Positions 12,188 to 26,875 are shown, counted from the first letter of the stretch. The stretch is 64,000 bases of DNA from Cyanoderma ruficeps (GCA_008694505.1 VZDJ01000346.1:8233244-8297243), one strand, 5' to 3'. Made by a program: numbers and translations. Notes: generated from the letters alone by a model not told the origin.

Positions 12188-14890
12188 TTTTTTAAGAGGA
12201 GACAAATAAAGCTCTTTGCTGTTAAGTACAGCTTTTGTTTGAAACAGTATTTTAAAACACTGTGAGGGTAGGAGTGTGTTCATAGTAGATTTTTATTTTA
12301 GCAATAGTTGGATCCTTTTTGGTGAATCTCGAAGTAAATTTATTTTCTGATTATCAGACTAGCAGAGATATTGAGATCTGATGATCTAAGGTTTCTGAAT
12401 ACAAAGTAAATACTATTAAACAGTATGTTATTCAGTGGTTCTGTTTCTTTAGTACCCCAACCTTGCTTTTCAAAGGGAATGGTAAAAAGTTACACTAAAC
12501 TGAAAATATACTACTGTAATGTATTTCAGAATTCAGTGACAGCTAATGAATGATTATGGAGACATCTCAGTCTCTATGGTCAGCTAATCATATGAAATTT
12601 GCATGCTATGAAAACATTTTCCTCACAGAATACAAAGACTTCAAATTGCAACAACCCCTTTTTTTTCTTATTTCTGGAACTGTTATGGACAATTATGCTT
12701 ATGGAGTGCGGGTGTAGTGGATTTGAAACTGAGATCAAATATCAAAAATTGCTGCAAAGGTATAAAATATGTTAAGTGTCAGAATGTGGGAGGGTTTAGT
12801 TTGGGGTGAGGCTGTCCTGAGACACTGCTTTATCACCATTTCCTTTGGCATCATGTTGTTACTGGGTCGTTTAGCAATGTGTTGTGAAGGCTCTGCCACA
12901 CTGTCCTGGGCTCTTTAGTGTGCCATGAGGCACAGGTAAAATGTCTTTACTTGAAGTTTAGTGCCATCTTCACAGCTGTTTAGGGGGGACAGAAAGGAGG
13001 GATGGGTTAGGCCTCTGATAGGGAGGTAAGAGCCAGAAGGCCCTCTTGAACATTCTGTTCATGCTTAGTTCCTGTAACAGCCTTGCAAGCGGGATATTTC
13101 TCTATTCTCCTTAGCCCTTAGCAGAGCATGGCTTCTGCTTTTCTAAAACATCAGTGCTAGAACTGGCATCTATCCTTGGGGTCCATTTGCCTGGCGTGCT
13201 GAAGGAACAGTCCTGAGCCAGAGGAGACCCCTGGCACAGCCCAGTCTGTGTTGATGTTCTGAGGAGTGCAGAGACCACCTGGGATTGGTGATCTCCAGAT
13301 GTAACAACTGTTGCCTCCAGCAAAATGTGATCCCGTTTCCAGCGGTGTATGCTGTTACCAGTGTTCATCTGTTTCTGACTAGAACTCTGGAAAAACTCTA
13401 GCAGTAATGACATCCAGATGCCCAGAAATTTAAAGTTTTTTGTGGCCATTATTATAAGCACCAGCTATTTCCATCTCTTTCCTAGTTCGAATGTCCTTCA
13501 ATCATGTATTGCCCTTTACTGGATAATATTGAACACTGAAGTAAGGCTGGGCATTTTGAGTGCAAAGACTCATTTTGTCATATGCACCAGAACATTGTGT
13601 CTGCATTTGGGGCTGCTGAGTAGGATACACAAAAGGAAAAACAGATTGATAGAAAAATACATTATGTGCAATGGTTGCGTGGGAAAGACTGAAAAACAGT
13701 GAACAAAATATCTTTATTAGTGGGAAAATATTTATTCAGAATTTTCCTTTCTGCCAGTGAATAGTTCATGGTGGGAAAGAAAATAAATTATCTTTCAGAA
13801 CTGAAGCATTTAGTTGCCTTCTGTTACATATCTGCTTATCAGGTTTAGGGCCCTGTTATATTGTTTTAAAGTCTTCGTTACTTCACCAAGAATTACTGTT
13901 AAAATTTGCACTGCTTCAGAAGTTCCATTCAGATTCAGTTAAAGCAGTTGTTTGTTATAAAAGTGGGTAGTTTATCCATCTCTTGCACACCTAGGGGAGC
14001 TCTTTACTAAGTTTCATCGTATCACCCACTCCAAGACTGAATCTAGCTCCTGTGGGATGCTCTCAGCCCAAACAACAAAGGTTTGGGGGAGGGTAGAAGG
14101 AGTCTGTGTCTGAGGAAGCCACCAATGGGGAACACAGCCAGAAAATGAGTCTCTAGCATGTCAATCTTTGTTTTCTGTTTGTGGCAGTCAGCCATGGCTT
14201 GTCATGATGCATTAACAAGGTCCTGGTCTGGAATCATCTCTTAATGTAGGAATTTTGCCTGTAAATTTGTTCTTGTGTATGATAAAATTTCTCCAGAACC
14301 TATGGCAAGCTCCTTGCCAGTCCTCAGGAGTCTATTCCTGTAAACAAGATCAATCTTCACTGTTATCTTCATGTTAGCAACCATGGACTGTCTTCTGAAA
14401 AGTAAGCATGAGTTGTCACCAGTTCACATTTATAGTTGCCGTTTATAATATATTTTCTTCTCTCTATTTTAATTCTCCAAGATTTTCTGACAAGGAATCC
14501 CTCAGACTACAGGAACCATTAAACTTCAAAAAAAGTTGCAAAGGAGCACTGAGTGGAATGACAAAAATATATTTGTGTCCTTCTCAAACCTGTTTATGCT
14601 GACAGGCTGAGTGAAAAAAACTTCCTTGCTTTAAAAATACTTGATTGTTATGAATTTTTGTCAATGTTAACTATGGACTTGAACTAACAATAATTAGAAA
14701 TGCTCTACAGGGACTGCCAACAGCTACATTATTATGTAAACCTTATTTCTTGAAGCTGTAGGTATTATTTGGTGCCAGTGTGTGCATGTTTGTGTGTGAT
14801 GGAAGAGAAGCAATGCTGCTGGATGACTGATGTGGTTGGAATGCATCTTTTTATGTAATTAAAGAACTGATCTTCTCTCCTCTATTGCAG

Positions 14891-15052
14891 TTTTACATCC
14901 TTGTATGTCCCTCTGTTTCGTGAAGATGAAGAAAATGATTGCATGTTTCCTTCTGCTATTTGCACACACTCTGCTTTCTGCTGTTGTGGCGAAAGATCTC
15001 CCTGGAAGACATTTCACCCAGAGAAGGCATGTTAACACACAGTCTCTACTGG
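14891..15052 (+). CDS. MATN2: MATN2 exon 2: start codon and signal peptide
   Basis: The acceptor TATTGCAG ends at 14890 and the donor CTGG|GTAAGT follows 15052, leaving phase 1. Coding starts at ATG 14905 or, preferably, at ATG 14926. The latter has A at -3, gives a compact signal peptide (MKKMIACFLLLFAHTLLSAV), and its position and sequence fit the matrilin-2 N terminus. Signal cleavage is likely after the Ala-rich end, before KDLPG. A short basic segment (R/H-rich, ...RRHVNTQSLL) precedes the first vWA domain. The signal directs the protein to the secretory pathway and extracellular matrix. The upstream ATG would add seven residues and has a poor context. Confidence 0.88.
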
Positions 15053-18000
15053 GTAAGTTACACACAAAATACCCCAAACACCACTACCAAAAGCTGTCTC
15101 AAATATAAATTATAAAAGGCATAAGCAACTGGCCAAACCTTGGCTGAGTTAGTTTGTAATAAAAAGGAGATTTTAATTTGCCAGCAGGTATGTGATAAAG
15201 TGTGTTGATCAGGTAGCAGCTGTTGAAAGAAGGTATTTACTTTTGGGGTACCAGATTTACTTTATGTAAGTGGTATGAAATAAATATTTGCTACTGGACT
15301 GTTGGCTTGAAAGAAAAAGAAACAACTTTATTTTCAGTGTTTAGAGAAAATACATGCGGGTCCATGCAGGTTCTGTCAAATGAGCCTTTTACCATGTTGG
15401 GAAGTTTTAGCTGTCTACATGTGTGTAATGTGTATGAAGATGATTGAATGGAAATCTGTGGTTATTGAAATGAAGCTTGTCATTACATTACTTGATGCTA
15501 ATCCCTTTATTTTGTCAGATTTATTTATAATGAGTAGCTTATTGTATAATGAGTAATTTTTTATAATGAGCTATTTTTTCCTCTTTTGCCAAAAATCTTA
15601 GGACAGGGTGTATTCAGCTTGTGGGCTGTCATATTTTAAAATATAAGGTTTATCTCTCTCTTGTTGGTCATCAGCTGTGCATCACCAAGCAGTCAACATT
15701 TTCATCTCCTAACAGTTTGTGACTTAGAATAACTCTTTTGCTAATTGTTTAAAGTAATTGTCAGGTTATGAAAACACAGCATGGATGGGGTTTGGACACA
15801 GCCTATCATTAGGAATTAATGATTCACATCAGTAGTAGATCTCATCAGATACCTCTCTCCAGGCACTGGGATGTTAAGTGGACTCCATGGGGGTCACCTA
15901 ACCCAAGAGAGTACGAGGAGTGTGAAATGTCCTGCAGAAGATATATTGGGAAGAAAGAAGAAAGAAAAAGTATGGGATGACAGGGATGAGAGCACCAAGT
16001 TTTATCAGTGAAACACTTTTCTAAACAAAATGTAATCCTTTAAATAATGTAAAACTTCATAAAGTACCATTCACAATCTGTTAACTTAAAAATGTCAGTT
16101 TTCAATCCAATAGGACAAATTTAAAACAAAAGACAACAGATTTCCATTTCTTATTCATCTTCCCCAAAACTAATAGATGTGGTCCTGAAACACTTGGGGT
16201 TCTGCCACTGAAGGCTGAAGACCACAGGTCTGGAGATCTAATTCACAAAAAAACATGGATATAGAACAACAAAGAAATACACACATTCACATCTTAACAA
16301 GAATCTCTAACTATCTAAAATCCTAAATTCTAAAATGTGATTATATAGGAGCTCTTCCTGAATATTTTAGGCATCCTAGCAAATACCCTAAGTGAACTTA
16401 TTACTTTAAGAAATAAACTGCCTATCTCTCTAGAAAATGAGTGCAGGGGCAAGGGGTTTTGTGGAGAAACTGAAAGTATCAAATTTTTCAGTTGCCATTT
16501 TCCCTGTGATTTTTTAAAGTTCCTTTTATAGCCTCTCTTTCAAATTTAAATAGTGGAAAATATATGAAAGGGTTTAGCACTCAGTATGAATCAAAATGTG
16601 TAGGTTAAATTATTTATTTCTTCTTTCAAAAGCCAAGATATTCCTGGTCTCTGCATTTGGAAACCACTGGATCTCTACTCAGTTTGACATGTGCAGGATG
16701 CAAACAGTTCTGCCCAAAGGAGCCTTTTCAAGACACTAAATGATGCAAAAAACTTGGAAGGTTCTCTGATCCAGCCCATAAAAGTACGTGGCAGTTTGGA
16801 GTCTGGCTCTTGGGCATTGCATTCTGTTTCAAGAAATTAGGTCACCTGCTTATGTGCAGCAATGTATAGCCACAGTGGCATGGTAAAAACATACCTCTCT
16901 GTAAAGAACAGAATGTGTAAAGTCCCACTGTGCTGCAAAGTTGAATGTTCCTCAAATGGCATGAGAAAGACAGGGCCAAAACACGACATCAAGTGACATC
17001 AAGTAGCAGATTTAATAAAATCACTCCAGAATTCCAGCAGCTTAACAGGGATTAGAAGTTGTCACATTCTATATGGTATGCATATTATAAGAAGTGGTGG
17101 TGATGACAATTGCTGCTGTTGTGTAAAGACTTGCTTGGCAGGCAAAATGGAGCAAAATAGCTGCAAAGAACCAGCAGGTACCTGGAAAAGTAATAAAAAT
17201 TAAGGTTGGCAGTTGGATTCTTTTTGGATGGAAGTCTCTTTTTCAGGACTAAAATGAAAGTTTATGCTATGTAAGTATCGCAGTATTAAAACAATTTTAT
17301 TCCTTTTTTCTTCTTTTCACCATTTTTAAAACAGAAGTATACTGCTGTGATAATTATTTACTGGTAAAATACCAGTAGTGTCCAATTACAGAAGTAACAG
17401 TCATTGTTCTTGAAGATTGACAAGTTAAATAAGTAAAATGGATGAAAAATTCTATGGGACTGTCCATACAGAGAGAAAAGCACTTTGAGATCCAGGTTTA
17501 GGAGGATTTAATTTTTCATCAGTCATGCACTAGTACTTCATAGATTTCTTAACAGTCTTGTTAGGTCTAATTGCCTGTACATTTTAATGAAATCTTTTTG
17601 AGCTATGTCTGAAAAGATATATATTTTTCTTATTCCTCAGTTTTTCAATTAAATCTCAAATGCATGATGTTTTAATTTGGCAGGTCTTTGCATTGCTTTT
17701 TGGTACTTAAAATGATTATTGCTATAGCTAATAATTTCTGTTAAAGAGCTGAAATATTTTATTCAAGCATCAATTGAAAATAGAATGTTTGGAACTCTTA
17801 CTATGTGGCCCTTGAAAGCCAAACTGCTTTGCAGGTTTTTCTTTTATTAAACACTGAGTCAGACTTCCAAATATTAAAAACTTGTCAACTGTGCCAAATT
17901 AATTAACTTTTAACATTTTCCTTAGTTTTTCTTGCAGCATATTCAATATGCATGTATTTCAAGTAATAAAGGAATTTATATTATATTGCTGGAAGATGCT

Positions 18001-20624
18001 ATTTTCATGCAGGTGTATTTATGTTTTAAAGAATTGTTTCCATAGTTGTGCAAGATCTTGTGAACAACAGATAGAAATAGGATGGTCAGTTTTTCTTTCC
18101 TGTAGCAGACAACAGTAATCTTTCCCCTTGTCTGACATATGAACTAAATTTTGCCTTCTTTTTCCCCTCATTGGTACTTCAATCCAGAGTTTGGATCAAA
18201 TTTGGCTTATCCTGATTTGTGAAAGGAAAATAGTATTTTGGATTCTTCTACAGAAAAGCAGTGATATACTTGCTACATGGTTATAAAGATAAAATTATGC
18301 CTGTTAGATTAGCTGATTCCCTTCAGCTATAATGAAATGGACTTCTGCATCTAAACAGACTGATGGAGAGCACGGTCAGTTGTCCAGAGTGGTGATTTCC
18401 ATACTGTGTTTGCAAGGCCAGTGAGAGGTCCACAGCACCCTTCAGCAGGTTTCATGTCTAGAAGCAACATGTGTCCAATCCTTGCAAAATGTACTGCCTT
18501 TTTGGTGTTTGAAGTTGTGGGGTTTTCTTCTGAAGCAGATTTGGGACTCAGGTCCTACTACATCTTAATAATTTCTTATAAAACAAAGCAAATCAAATTT
18601 CTCATATTGTTAAAAAAAACCCACAAGTTTTTGTGTTTGCTTTTTGTCATGATGAACTCTGTTCTTGTAAACTGGGCATGTATTTCATTTCACATGGGCA
18701 CACTTCTTTAGGAAAGATCTGAAGTGAATGCATGAATGCAGTAGTGAGTACAGTGAAAGCTGTAGAACACTATTCTAAGCAATAGCATTCTTTCTGTTCC
18801 TTAGGAATATGAAACATGCAGCTACGTGATTTTGAAAATAACTATGTAAGGAGAGAAGCTAATTTAGGGGGCATTCCTTTAGATATTACATGATACCAGA
18901 AGAAACAACAAAAAATTAACTGATACTGCACAAAATTATAACAGGGGGGAAGGAGGCTAAGAAGGAAATGTACTTGGCTCCTGTTCAGTGGAAGCTGCTG
19001 CAAAATGCAAATCCTCCTGTCTGCATTAAATTATATTTTGCAACAAAATATAGAATGATTTGTCTCTTGCTTGTATATGTAGGATTCCACTAATATGAAG
19101 TGAAGTAATAGGAACTACATGGAGCACTGACTAAGTTCATGAATCACTTGCTACAGTCAGTTAAAGTTATTCCAAAGTTTCTTATCTCCAACCCAGTTCT
19201 TAAACCTCAGTGTATGTAACTTTAGGGCTTAAGATACTATCAGGTTAAACATTCTGAGTTATTTTAGCAGCAAATTAGAGGGGAAAGTATGTGACAAAAG
19301 TGAGCCCAACCCATGATGCTTCTGTGGAGGGCAGATAAAATTCCTGTTTAGTTTTGGTTTAATTCATTGTATATTTATACAGTAAGAGCTGACCAGAGAT
19401 GCCTAAATTCTGCTAATTCTGGACAGTTGAACCATTGGGATGCTTTCTGCTGTAAAAAATGAATTCACAGCCTCAACATATGTGTGTATGTGTTATTTCT
19501 TCACATAAATGCAACCCTGCCAAGTTTTATGTCCTCAGACATAACCCTGTTAGATAGCAGAATTATTGTAACTGAAGTCTGTACTGCAATTTATGTCACA
19601 GTAACTACATCATGTATTAGACATACTGTGCTGGTATAGTACTGGATGAGATGAAAACTCTTCCATGCAGAAGATGAAGGTAGGAAGTAGTTACAAATTA
19701 TATCTTTTGTAATGTAATTAGTTAAAATATAAGTATAATCTTAGCCAAGCTTTTGTAAGAATACAGGGTAATCAAATACCTATCCATTTATTTACCTATC
19801 AGCTTGCCATTCAAATCATGAAGTTGCCATATAAATAGAAGCATATTATGTTTGGGAAGAGAGCAAACAAAGCATTTTATAGCCTGCAAAATCACCTGTT
19901 TCTTCCTTCTGAGGTGTGTAGATACATTCTGCATCTTTGTGCCTCAAGGCAATATTAGCAATGGTGTGTTTTGCTTCCCAGAAGTGTTTGTTTTGCTAGC
20001 TGAGAGGTCACCCATGAACTTTATGCTGACTCTCAAAACTTCAACTTTCATCTTAATCTCTCAGCTGTTTGCCTCTCCCCCACAGTAGCTGCTTTTTCGG
20101 ATTCTGGGGTTCGTGTACAGTAGAACACCCTCTCTCTGTGGCTTTGAGGCTTGGTAGCCTGGTTTGTACTGAGGTTGTGCCTCCCCAGCCCCTAGCAGAG
20201 GTTGTGGAGTCTGAGAAAGAGAGATCTGATCAGCAACCATATCCCTGCCCAGCCAGTTGTTCCTGCAGCAGCTGTTATCCCTAAAACAGCCCCAGCTAAT
20301 GAGCCATGAGGGCTGGCTGGGACTGTGACAGACCTCAGGGATTTATGTCCTAATCTGAGTATGCTCATCTGCAGCCAATTATCTTGGAGATCAGAAAGTT
20401 TGGATTTTGGTCTGTGCTAGCAGTTTTTAACCACAGGATAACATTCTGCTTGCCAAATCTTGTATTTAGTATTCATTATTAAGTTTCATGTATCAAAATC
20501 ACATTCACTTTTAAGCCACCTATGGGGTATTTCTGTAATTGAAGTTATATGGAATATAATTCAATTTCCAGCATCACAAGAAATTGTGTTGTAGTTCTTT
20601 AATGTGTATTTCCTCTAATAAAGC

Positions 20625-20735
20625 CTTTTCCCTCTTTTTTCCTTCCTTCCGCCCTTCTTTCTTTGTTTTGTTTTCTTATTCTTTTGATTTGCCCCTCTTT
20701 TTTTTTTTCTTCTTTTCCCTTTTTTTTTTTTTAGG
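20625..20735 (+). repeat. Polypyrimidine (T/C) tract
   Basis: About 110 bases are almost entirely T and C, including T runs of about 11 and CTTCC/CTTTC words. The minus-strand open frame here is Lys/Arg-only low complexity and is not a gene. Confidence 0.8.
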
Positions 20736-23700
20736 TAATTTGTAATTTTTCCACAGGATGAAAAAATATCTGCTGTTACAGGAAAAAACTGAGCCATGAA
20801 CTAAACATCAAATGATCTTTGTATTCCTGAATTTGTTTGTTACAACCCCCACAAATTACTGTGAAATACCATTTCTGTTTGAAAAAAAGTTTGCCTTGAC
20901 AATAATTCAGTGAGGAAAATTACTGTGAGTAAAAAACCTGTTGTTATGAGTATATTCTCAAGGAGCTCAAAGCCTCCTCTGTGTATTATGTCTTGAAGAG
21001 AAATCAGGCCAAAAGAAAGAGCACTGATATTCAGCAGTATGCTGGTTTTGACTTCATTTTGAGCACTTTGCCCTCTTAATTAAAAAGTACATACGTGCAA
21101 ATTTAATTTGAGAATCATAAAAACAGTGTTTGCATGACTTGAGGTATATCTCATTTTATAGGCATGAATGGGTAATCAGACACCATTGTGGATGAAGACA
21201 ACATGCTTTAAATTGCTTTGTGACCTTGAAGACACCATCTTGTTTAAGTACTGCTGAAGTGGAAGAAGTGCTGGCTACCAGTGGACATGATGTCCCACAC
21301 GTATTGGGAGACAGAGGGGAATGGCATACAGCACTATCCCCTCACGCTGTTTCCGAATTTGTTCTGGAAAAGAATCTACTACTTAGACCGTTACCAATAG
21401 ATAGAAATATGTGGTTTCAGGTCAGCTGATCAATGAGTAATGTTGAGGTTGCTAACAGCTTTTTCCCATAAACAAAGACATGGGCAACCTTAAAAAAAAG
21501 TGTGGATAGGAGTTTTTAAAATGTTAAGCTAATGCCCTGAAAACAGAACATCACAAACTCAGTAAGGTCACATTTCTTCTCTAGATTTTCTATGCTGCTA
21601 CTAACTATGTTTACTTTCTGTATCCACTCTTTCTCTAATAATTTCTGTGTCCTTCCAACAGTACTCTAAGTAGCTCAGGCAAGATAGAGGTCTCAGATCT
21701 TCAAGGAGAAAGATACAAAGACCACTTTCTGCCAAAAAATCACCTTTTTCATGTTGGTTGTGATTTGATGTTTTACAGGTGAGTGCAGGAAAAGACAGTC
21801 ACAGTCAGAGTAAGTGCTTCCAGGCTGCCTGTGGGAACGGGATGCAAAGTCGAATTACTCTGTGTACCAAGAGTTTCACCATCGTGGCTCAGAAAACGAA
21901 TTCCTAATCTCTCATGGGTGTAAGCTATCCTTAGCTGAGAGCACAAAACATTTGTTTCTGTCAGGAAGTGGTGGGTAGATTTTCATGTTGCCATATGCAT
22001 GGGGATGTCAGGATACTTTATCCCTCTGTCCAGGTGTTCCACTGCCTGCAAGGAAAACAACCTGCTCCTAGTCCTCCTGACCATGAAAGCAGGTTTGACT
22101 CCTGTCAGGAAATCCAACAGTTTCTGTCTCAGAACAGCTGAAATATTCAGAAAGAACTAAGAAACTTGAGACTATTCCTACACCATATTTCGGCTTCATA
22201 CCAGAGAAACACCAGTAAAATTGGTAAAGAAATGAAGAAATACTAGGAGTCAATTCTGCGACTGAATTTCTAAAGACTTAGTGTTAATAATGGCCTTGTT
22301 ATTTTGAAAAGCATGACAGGGAAGGAATAGAAATAGTGGGGTGAAATGAGAACAAAGTAATATACCCCCCTGCAGTGACTAATAATGAAGCATTTGCATG
22401 TAGAAGGAAGTGGAAATCTCTGGACAAGAGCCTCCTGCTATGCAGTTCTCCCAGAAATTTTGGAAGTTCAGAAAAGATTTTGTCAGAGGCAATAAAGAAA
22501 TGTCTGGAGGCTGTGTTCCATTTAGAGATTGTTCCCAGATGAAGAAATTTGTAAGGAAAAATGGGTGAGCTGCCAAACTCATAATAAATGTTTGGGTTAG
22601 GGCCATAGGCCTGTGTGTTTGAGGAAAGATTCAGAGCAAGGATGGGGCCAGAGAGTACAGGGGCAGGTCTTGGATCCACGGCCTGTCCCAGAGCTGGGAA
22701 GAGGTGGCGTCACCTGCAGAGCCAAGCGCAGCCTGTATGTGTGCTAGGAAAGAAAGGGCTATTGAGCAGTTTCTGATGTTTACTTCAGGTACTAGGTATG
22801 ATCATACTGGAAAGGTACCATACCATACTTTGTCCATCTTTGAATTAAAATGAAAAAAACCAGAAGGAATGGAAGCTAACTTGCTCAAAATATCTCACTG
22901 GAGACAAGAAGTGCTTGGAATAACAAGAAGTGCTCTTCTTCATCGTTGTCTTTGCAACAATCACAATCATGAAATGTGTTTCCCAAAGCATTTTGCACTT
23001 GGTATGTTTATGAATGAATTGGAAATTTGGCTATTCTTTACTTGTATAATTTTTTGATATGAAGATTCAACCTTCTTGATGACCTAGGAAATCTTTTGGA
23101 ATTATCTGAGGACATTGTCAAACAATCTTTCTGGCTGGATATATAGCTAGGGAAAACCAGAATTCTGGACCTCAATAAAAAAATACTTGACACCCAGCAT
23201 GTTCATACATCTTTTAACAAGTTTTGTAGCAGTTATGCAGAGATTTATGAGGAAAGAAGTTCTAAAAAGAAGATGGGCAAGTAATATTGAGGGCTTGAGG
23301 GAAAATGAAATAATAAAATGGTAAAAAAAGAAGAGACATTTAGGAAGAAGTTGCAAAATATGCTAACAGGGAGAATAGTTTTCTCCCCATTTTATTTAAT
23401 TTTGAGTGAAGACTTGTTCTGTTACTCAAAGATAAAATCTAAAAATAAACCTGCTGTTACTGCTGGCAGTGTCACAGGACATGTAATTTTTGTATACGCA
23501 TTACTGGGGAGTGAGCTAAGAAACACAAAATATTGAAATTACCACTGAAGCCTGCTCAGGCAGTAATTATTCTGTGATCTAATTTTTTCTTAACTCTTTT
23601 TGGTTGAATTGTCATACTCTATAACAAACATCTTCATGGAGCTAATGTTTACTTGTTATAAATTACTTTTTAAATGTCTAAACTTTGTTGTAATGTTTAC

Positions 23701-24131
23701 CAAACTGAGCTAACCTCCTTTAGCTTTGCATACAACAATAGAACCTTCTTTAACATTTATCCATTCTCATCTATTAGGATAAAGACCTACATAACCAAAT
23801 AAGTAATATGTAGACTAAGAAAAAGAAAAAAGTATTAAGGAGTCATAAAGATGTAGGACAAAAGTAGAAAATAACGAACTCATTTTTAAGCAAGCAGTTT
23901 TTCCAAGACAGCAAACTTGCAAAAACTCTTGAAAAATCACCATCTAAAACTTGTGTCCTTTGAACGTGTTCAGTTTAAATATCCTCAGATGGAAATGTTT
24001 GAGGAAACTAAACAGTGCTGGGCACATTTGTGAGCACTGGAACTCCACCATTATTGTTGCTGTTAAATGGCTGGAGCTGTCTCGGGCCCACGGTGCCCAG
24101 CAATCACCATGTGTGGTTCAGAAGATACAGA

Positions 24132-24155
24132 GAATAATCCCTAGAGGGATTATTC
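24132..24155. repeat. Inverted repeat, 11-bp arms with 2-base loop
   Basis: The arms are GAATAATCCCT and AGGGATTATTC, separated by AG. It is a perfect short hairpin in intron 2 with no flanking features that suggest a known element. Confidence 0.7.
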
Positions 24156-25621
24156 CCAGGAGGCCCCTTGCATACAGCCACTCTGAGCAGGACAGTGACC
24201 TTAACACGGTGGGTGAAGCCAGCTGGCCTCTGAGCTTAGCTGATGCCTTAGCCTGCTCCCTGGCACTGAGACCAGTGGTACAACATAGTCTCCTTCCCAT
24301 AGCATACCTGAGGACTGCTTGAGAAAATGTGAATTGTGCTCAGACAACTGGATCAGGAACTGTTCTAATGATTTAACAGCCTAGAAGAGTCAATTCAAAT
24401 GCCCAAGCAAGCTCCTTGGTGCTACTTTAGTTGTATTAAGGCAATGAAGCATTAGTGAAAAATGAGATGAGAGGATAGAAACACACTCTCCGACGCAGAC
24501 CCTGGGTGGGTGAGCAAAATCAAAGCAGTGTGAGTTTTGTCAAAGCCAAAACAGGCTGAGCATAATTTGCTTTGAGAAAGGAATAGAAGGAAACCTGCAG
24601 TCATCAGATAAAATGATTTAACAGAATTTTCAGCTTTAGAGGAAATTAAGATACTCAATATTATTTTAAGCTTTGTTTTGTATATCTCTCAGTAATTGGA
24701 TCCCAGCTGGATTCTTCCCAATAGAACTGAAATTTCCTTGCATTGTTAGTTTTCCAAAGGTGGCATCACTGTAGCTGTCATTTACAAAGTGGATATTGAG
24801 TAGAGAAGGAGAACATATTTACTACTGACTTGATCTTTCCTTCTGTCTTTGTCTTGCCTCTCCTGGCTTCCCCTTTGGATAAGGCAACCCACACTGAGGT
24901 GTTTTTTTTTTTTTACTTTTGTGTTGGCAATACAAGACCTGTGCTGACTTACAAGTAGATTTATGGATGAGTAGCTCTTTTCAATGAGTATGTCAATTTT
25001 CGTAAGAGTGAAAGGGAGTTAATTTTGGTTATGAAGATGTTTGCCAAAGTTGTGAGAGTTCACTGTTCAAAATGAGAGCTGGTCAGAGGAAATGGAGCAG
25101 CATGTAACTGCTAAAAAACTATCACTGAAAATTTATCTGAGGGGATGAGTGTTTAGATCTGTTAGTCATTACTACTGATTTTCACTCCTCAAAAATACCA
25201 CCTGGATTTTTTGTCTGTAGAAAAGTTACACTTTATTTTTCACTGAGCCCAAGTTAAATCAACTTTAATAATTACAGATTTTTTAAAAAATCATACCAAA
25301 TCAGAAGATAAAGATTTTAAATACATCCTGGAAATGTATGAATGAAGTTTGGAAGTGTTTGGTACTTCTATAGATAGAACTTTGCTAGTTTTGAAATACA
25401 CTGTATTTCATTCAGATTAATAGATTTCTCTAAAGTAATTCAGCACAATGTGTTGAATGTATTTCTGGTAGTACTATCCACCAACTCTCTCCAAGCTTTC
25501 TCCCACCAAGATTCATCCCAGACTTCAGAATAGACAAATGAGTCTCTTCAGACTGGAATCCAAATCTTAATATTCCAATTAAAAGGATTCAACACCATGG
25601 CTGTAGTTTTGACTTGTTTTC

Positions 25622-26875
25622 AGAGAATCACAGAATGGATAAGGTCAGAAGGGAGCACAGTGGGTCATCTGGTCCAACCTCCCTGCTCAAGCAGGGCCAT
25701 CCCAGAGCACATGGCACAGGATTGTGTCCAGATGGTTCTTGAACATTTCCAGTGAAGGAGACTTCACCACCTCTGGGCAGCCTGTTCCAGTGTACCTGCA
25801 CAGTAAAGAAGTTTTTCGTCATGTTCAGGTAGAACTTCCTGTTCATCATTCTCTGCCCATTGCCTCTTGTTCTATTGCTTGGCACCACCGGGAAGAGCCT
25901 GGCTCCATCCTCTTGACACCCTCCCTTCAGGGACTGGTAGACACTAATGAGGTCCCCTCTCAGGTGCCTCTTCTCAAGGCTGAACAGGCCCAACTCTCTC
26001 AGCCTTTCCTCATAAGAGAGATGCTCCAGTCCCCTCATCATCTTTGTACCTCTCCTCTGGACCCACTTCAGTAGCTCCATGTCTCTTTTTCTGAGGAGCC
26101 CAGAACTAGACAAAGCACTCCAGATGTGGCCTCACCAGGGCTGAGCAGAGGGGCAGGACAAGTCACCTCCCTTCACCTGTTGGCAATGCTGTTCCTAATG
26201 CACCCCAGGATACCTTTGGCATTCTTGACCATAAGGACACGGTCCTGGCTCATGGACAGTTTGTTGTCCTCCAGGACACCCAGGTCCTTCTCTGCAGAGC
26301 TGCTTCCAGCAGGATACTGTACTCATGCCTGGGGTTATTCCTCCCCAGGTGCAGGACCCTGCATTCACCTTTGCTGTATTTCAGATGGTTCTTCTCTGCC
26401 ATCTCTCCAGCCTGTCAGGGTCCTTCTGAAGGGCTGCACAGCACTCTGAGGTATCAGCCACTCCTCCCAGCTTTGTGTTGTCAGGGAACTTGCTGAGGAG
26501 GCCTCTGCCCCTTCACCCAAGTTATTGAGGAAAAGTTGAACAATACTGGGCCCAGTACTGAACCTTGGTAGATGCCACTAGTGACAGGCCTCCAACTGTG
26601 CCACTAATTAGGCCTCTGTGATCTGCTGTTCAGCCAGTTCTCAATCCACCTCTCTGTGCACTCACCCAGTCCACACTTCCTGAGTTTGCCTGTGAGGATG
26701 TTGTGAGAGACAGCTTTGAAAGCCTTGCTGAAATCAAGGTAGACAGTATCTCCTGTTGTCCCCCCATCCATCCAGACAGTTGTTTCATCATAGAAGGCAA
26801 TCAGACTGGCCAAGCATGGTTTACCTTTAGTGAATCCATGCTGAAGTAAGGAAAATAAAATAGCAGCCATTTTGC
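25622..26875 (-). mobile_element. CR1 LINE, 5'-truncated, reverse-transcriptase 3' half
   Basis: The minus strand encodes scattered blocks of a CR1 ORF2. At 26604-26870 the reverse transcriptase block includes YLDFSKAF and a VSHNIL-like motif. At 25628-26113 the C-terminal block includes [17 protein letters not shown] and [18 protein letters not shown]. The blocks are in different frames, with stops between them. The conserved D of the FSKAFD motif reads as K. The 3' end (left side) has the typical AGAATCACAGAATGG sequence. It is an inactive fossil copy inserted antisense in intron 2 of MATN2. Confidence 0.9.

Larger units (their letters stand above)
5599..14890 (+). other. MATN2: MATN2 intron 1
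   Basis: This 9.3 kb intron runs from the GTAAGC donor to the TATTGCAG acceptor. It contains the tail of the CpG island, a CR1 3' fragment near 7806, a 23-bp tandem duplication near 9148, a G/T-rich GGTTT repeat near 11395-11517 and a TA-rich stretch near 12167. The open frames are short and unconvincing. I see no nested gene. Confidence 0.6.

Noticed and set aside
20615..20797. Lys/Arg-rich minus-strand frame
   Set aside because: Translation of the polypyrimidine tract, low complexity.
22299..22679. 126-codon minus-strand frame in intron 2
   Set aside because: No recognisable domain, start context or splice signals, and an overlapping frame in another phase. Length alone is not evidence in vertebrate introns.
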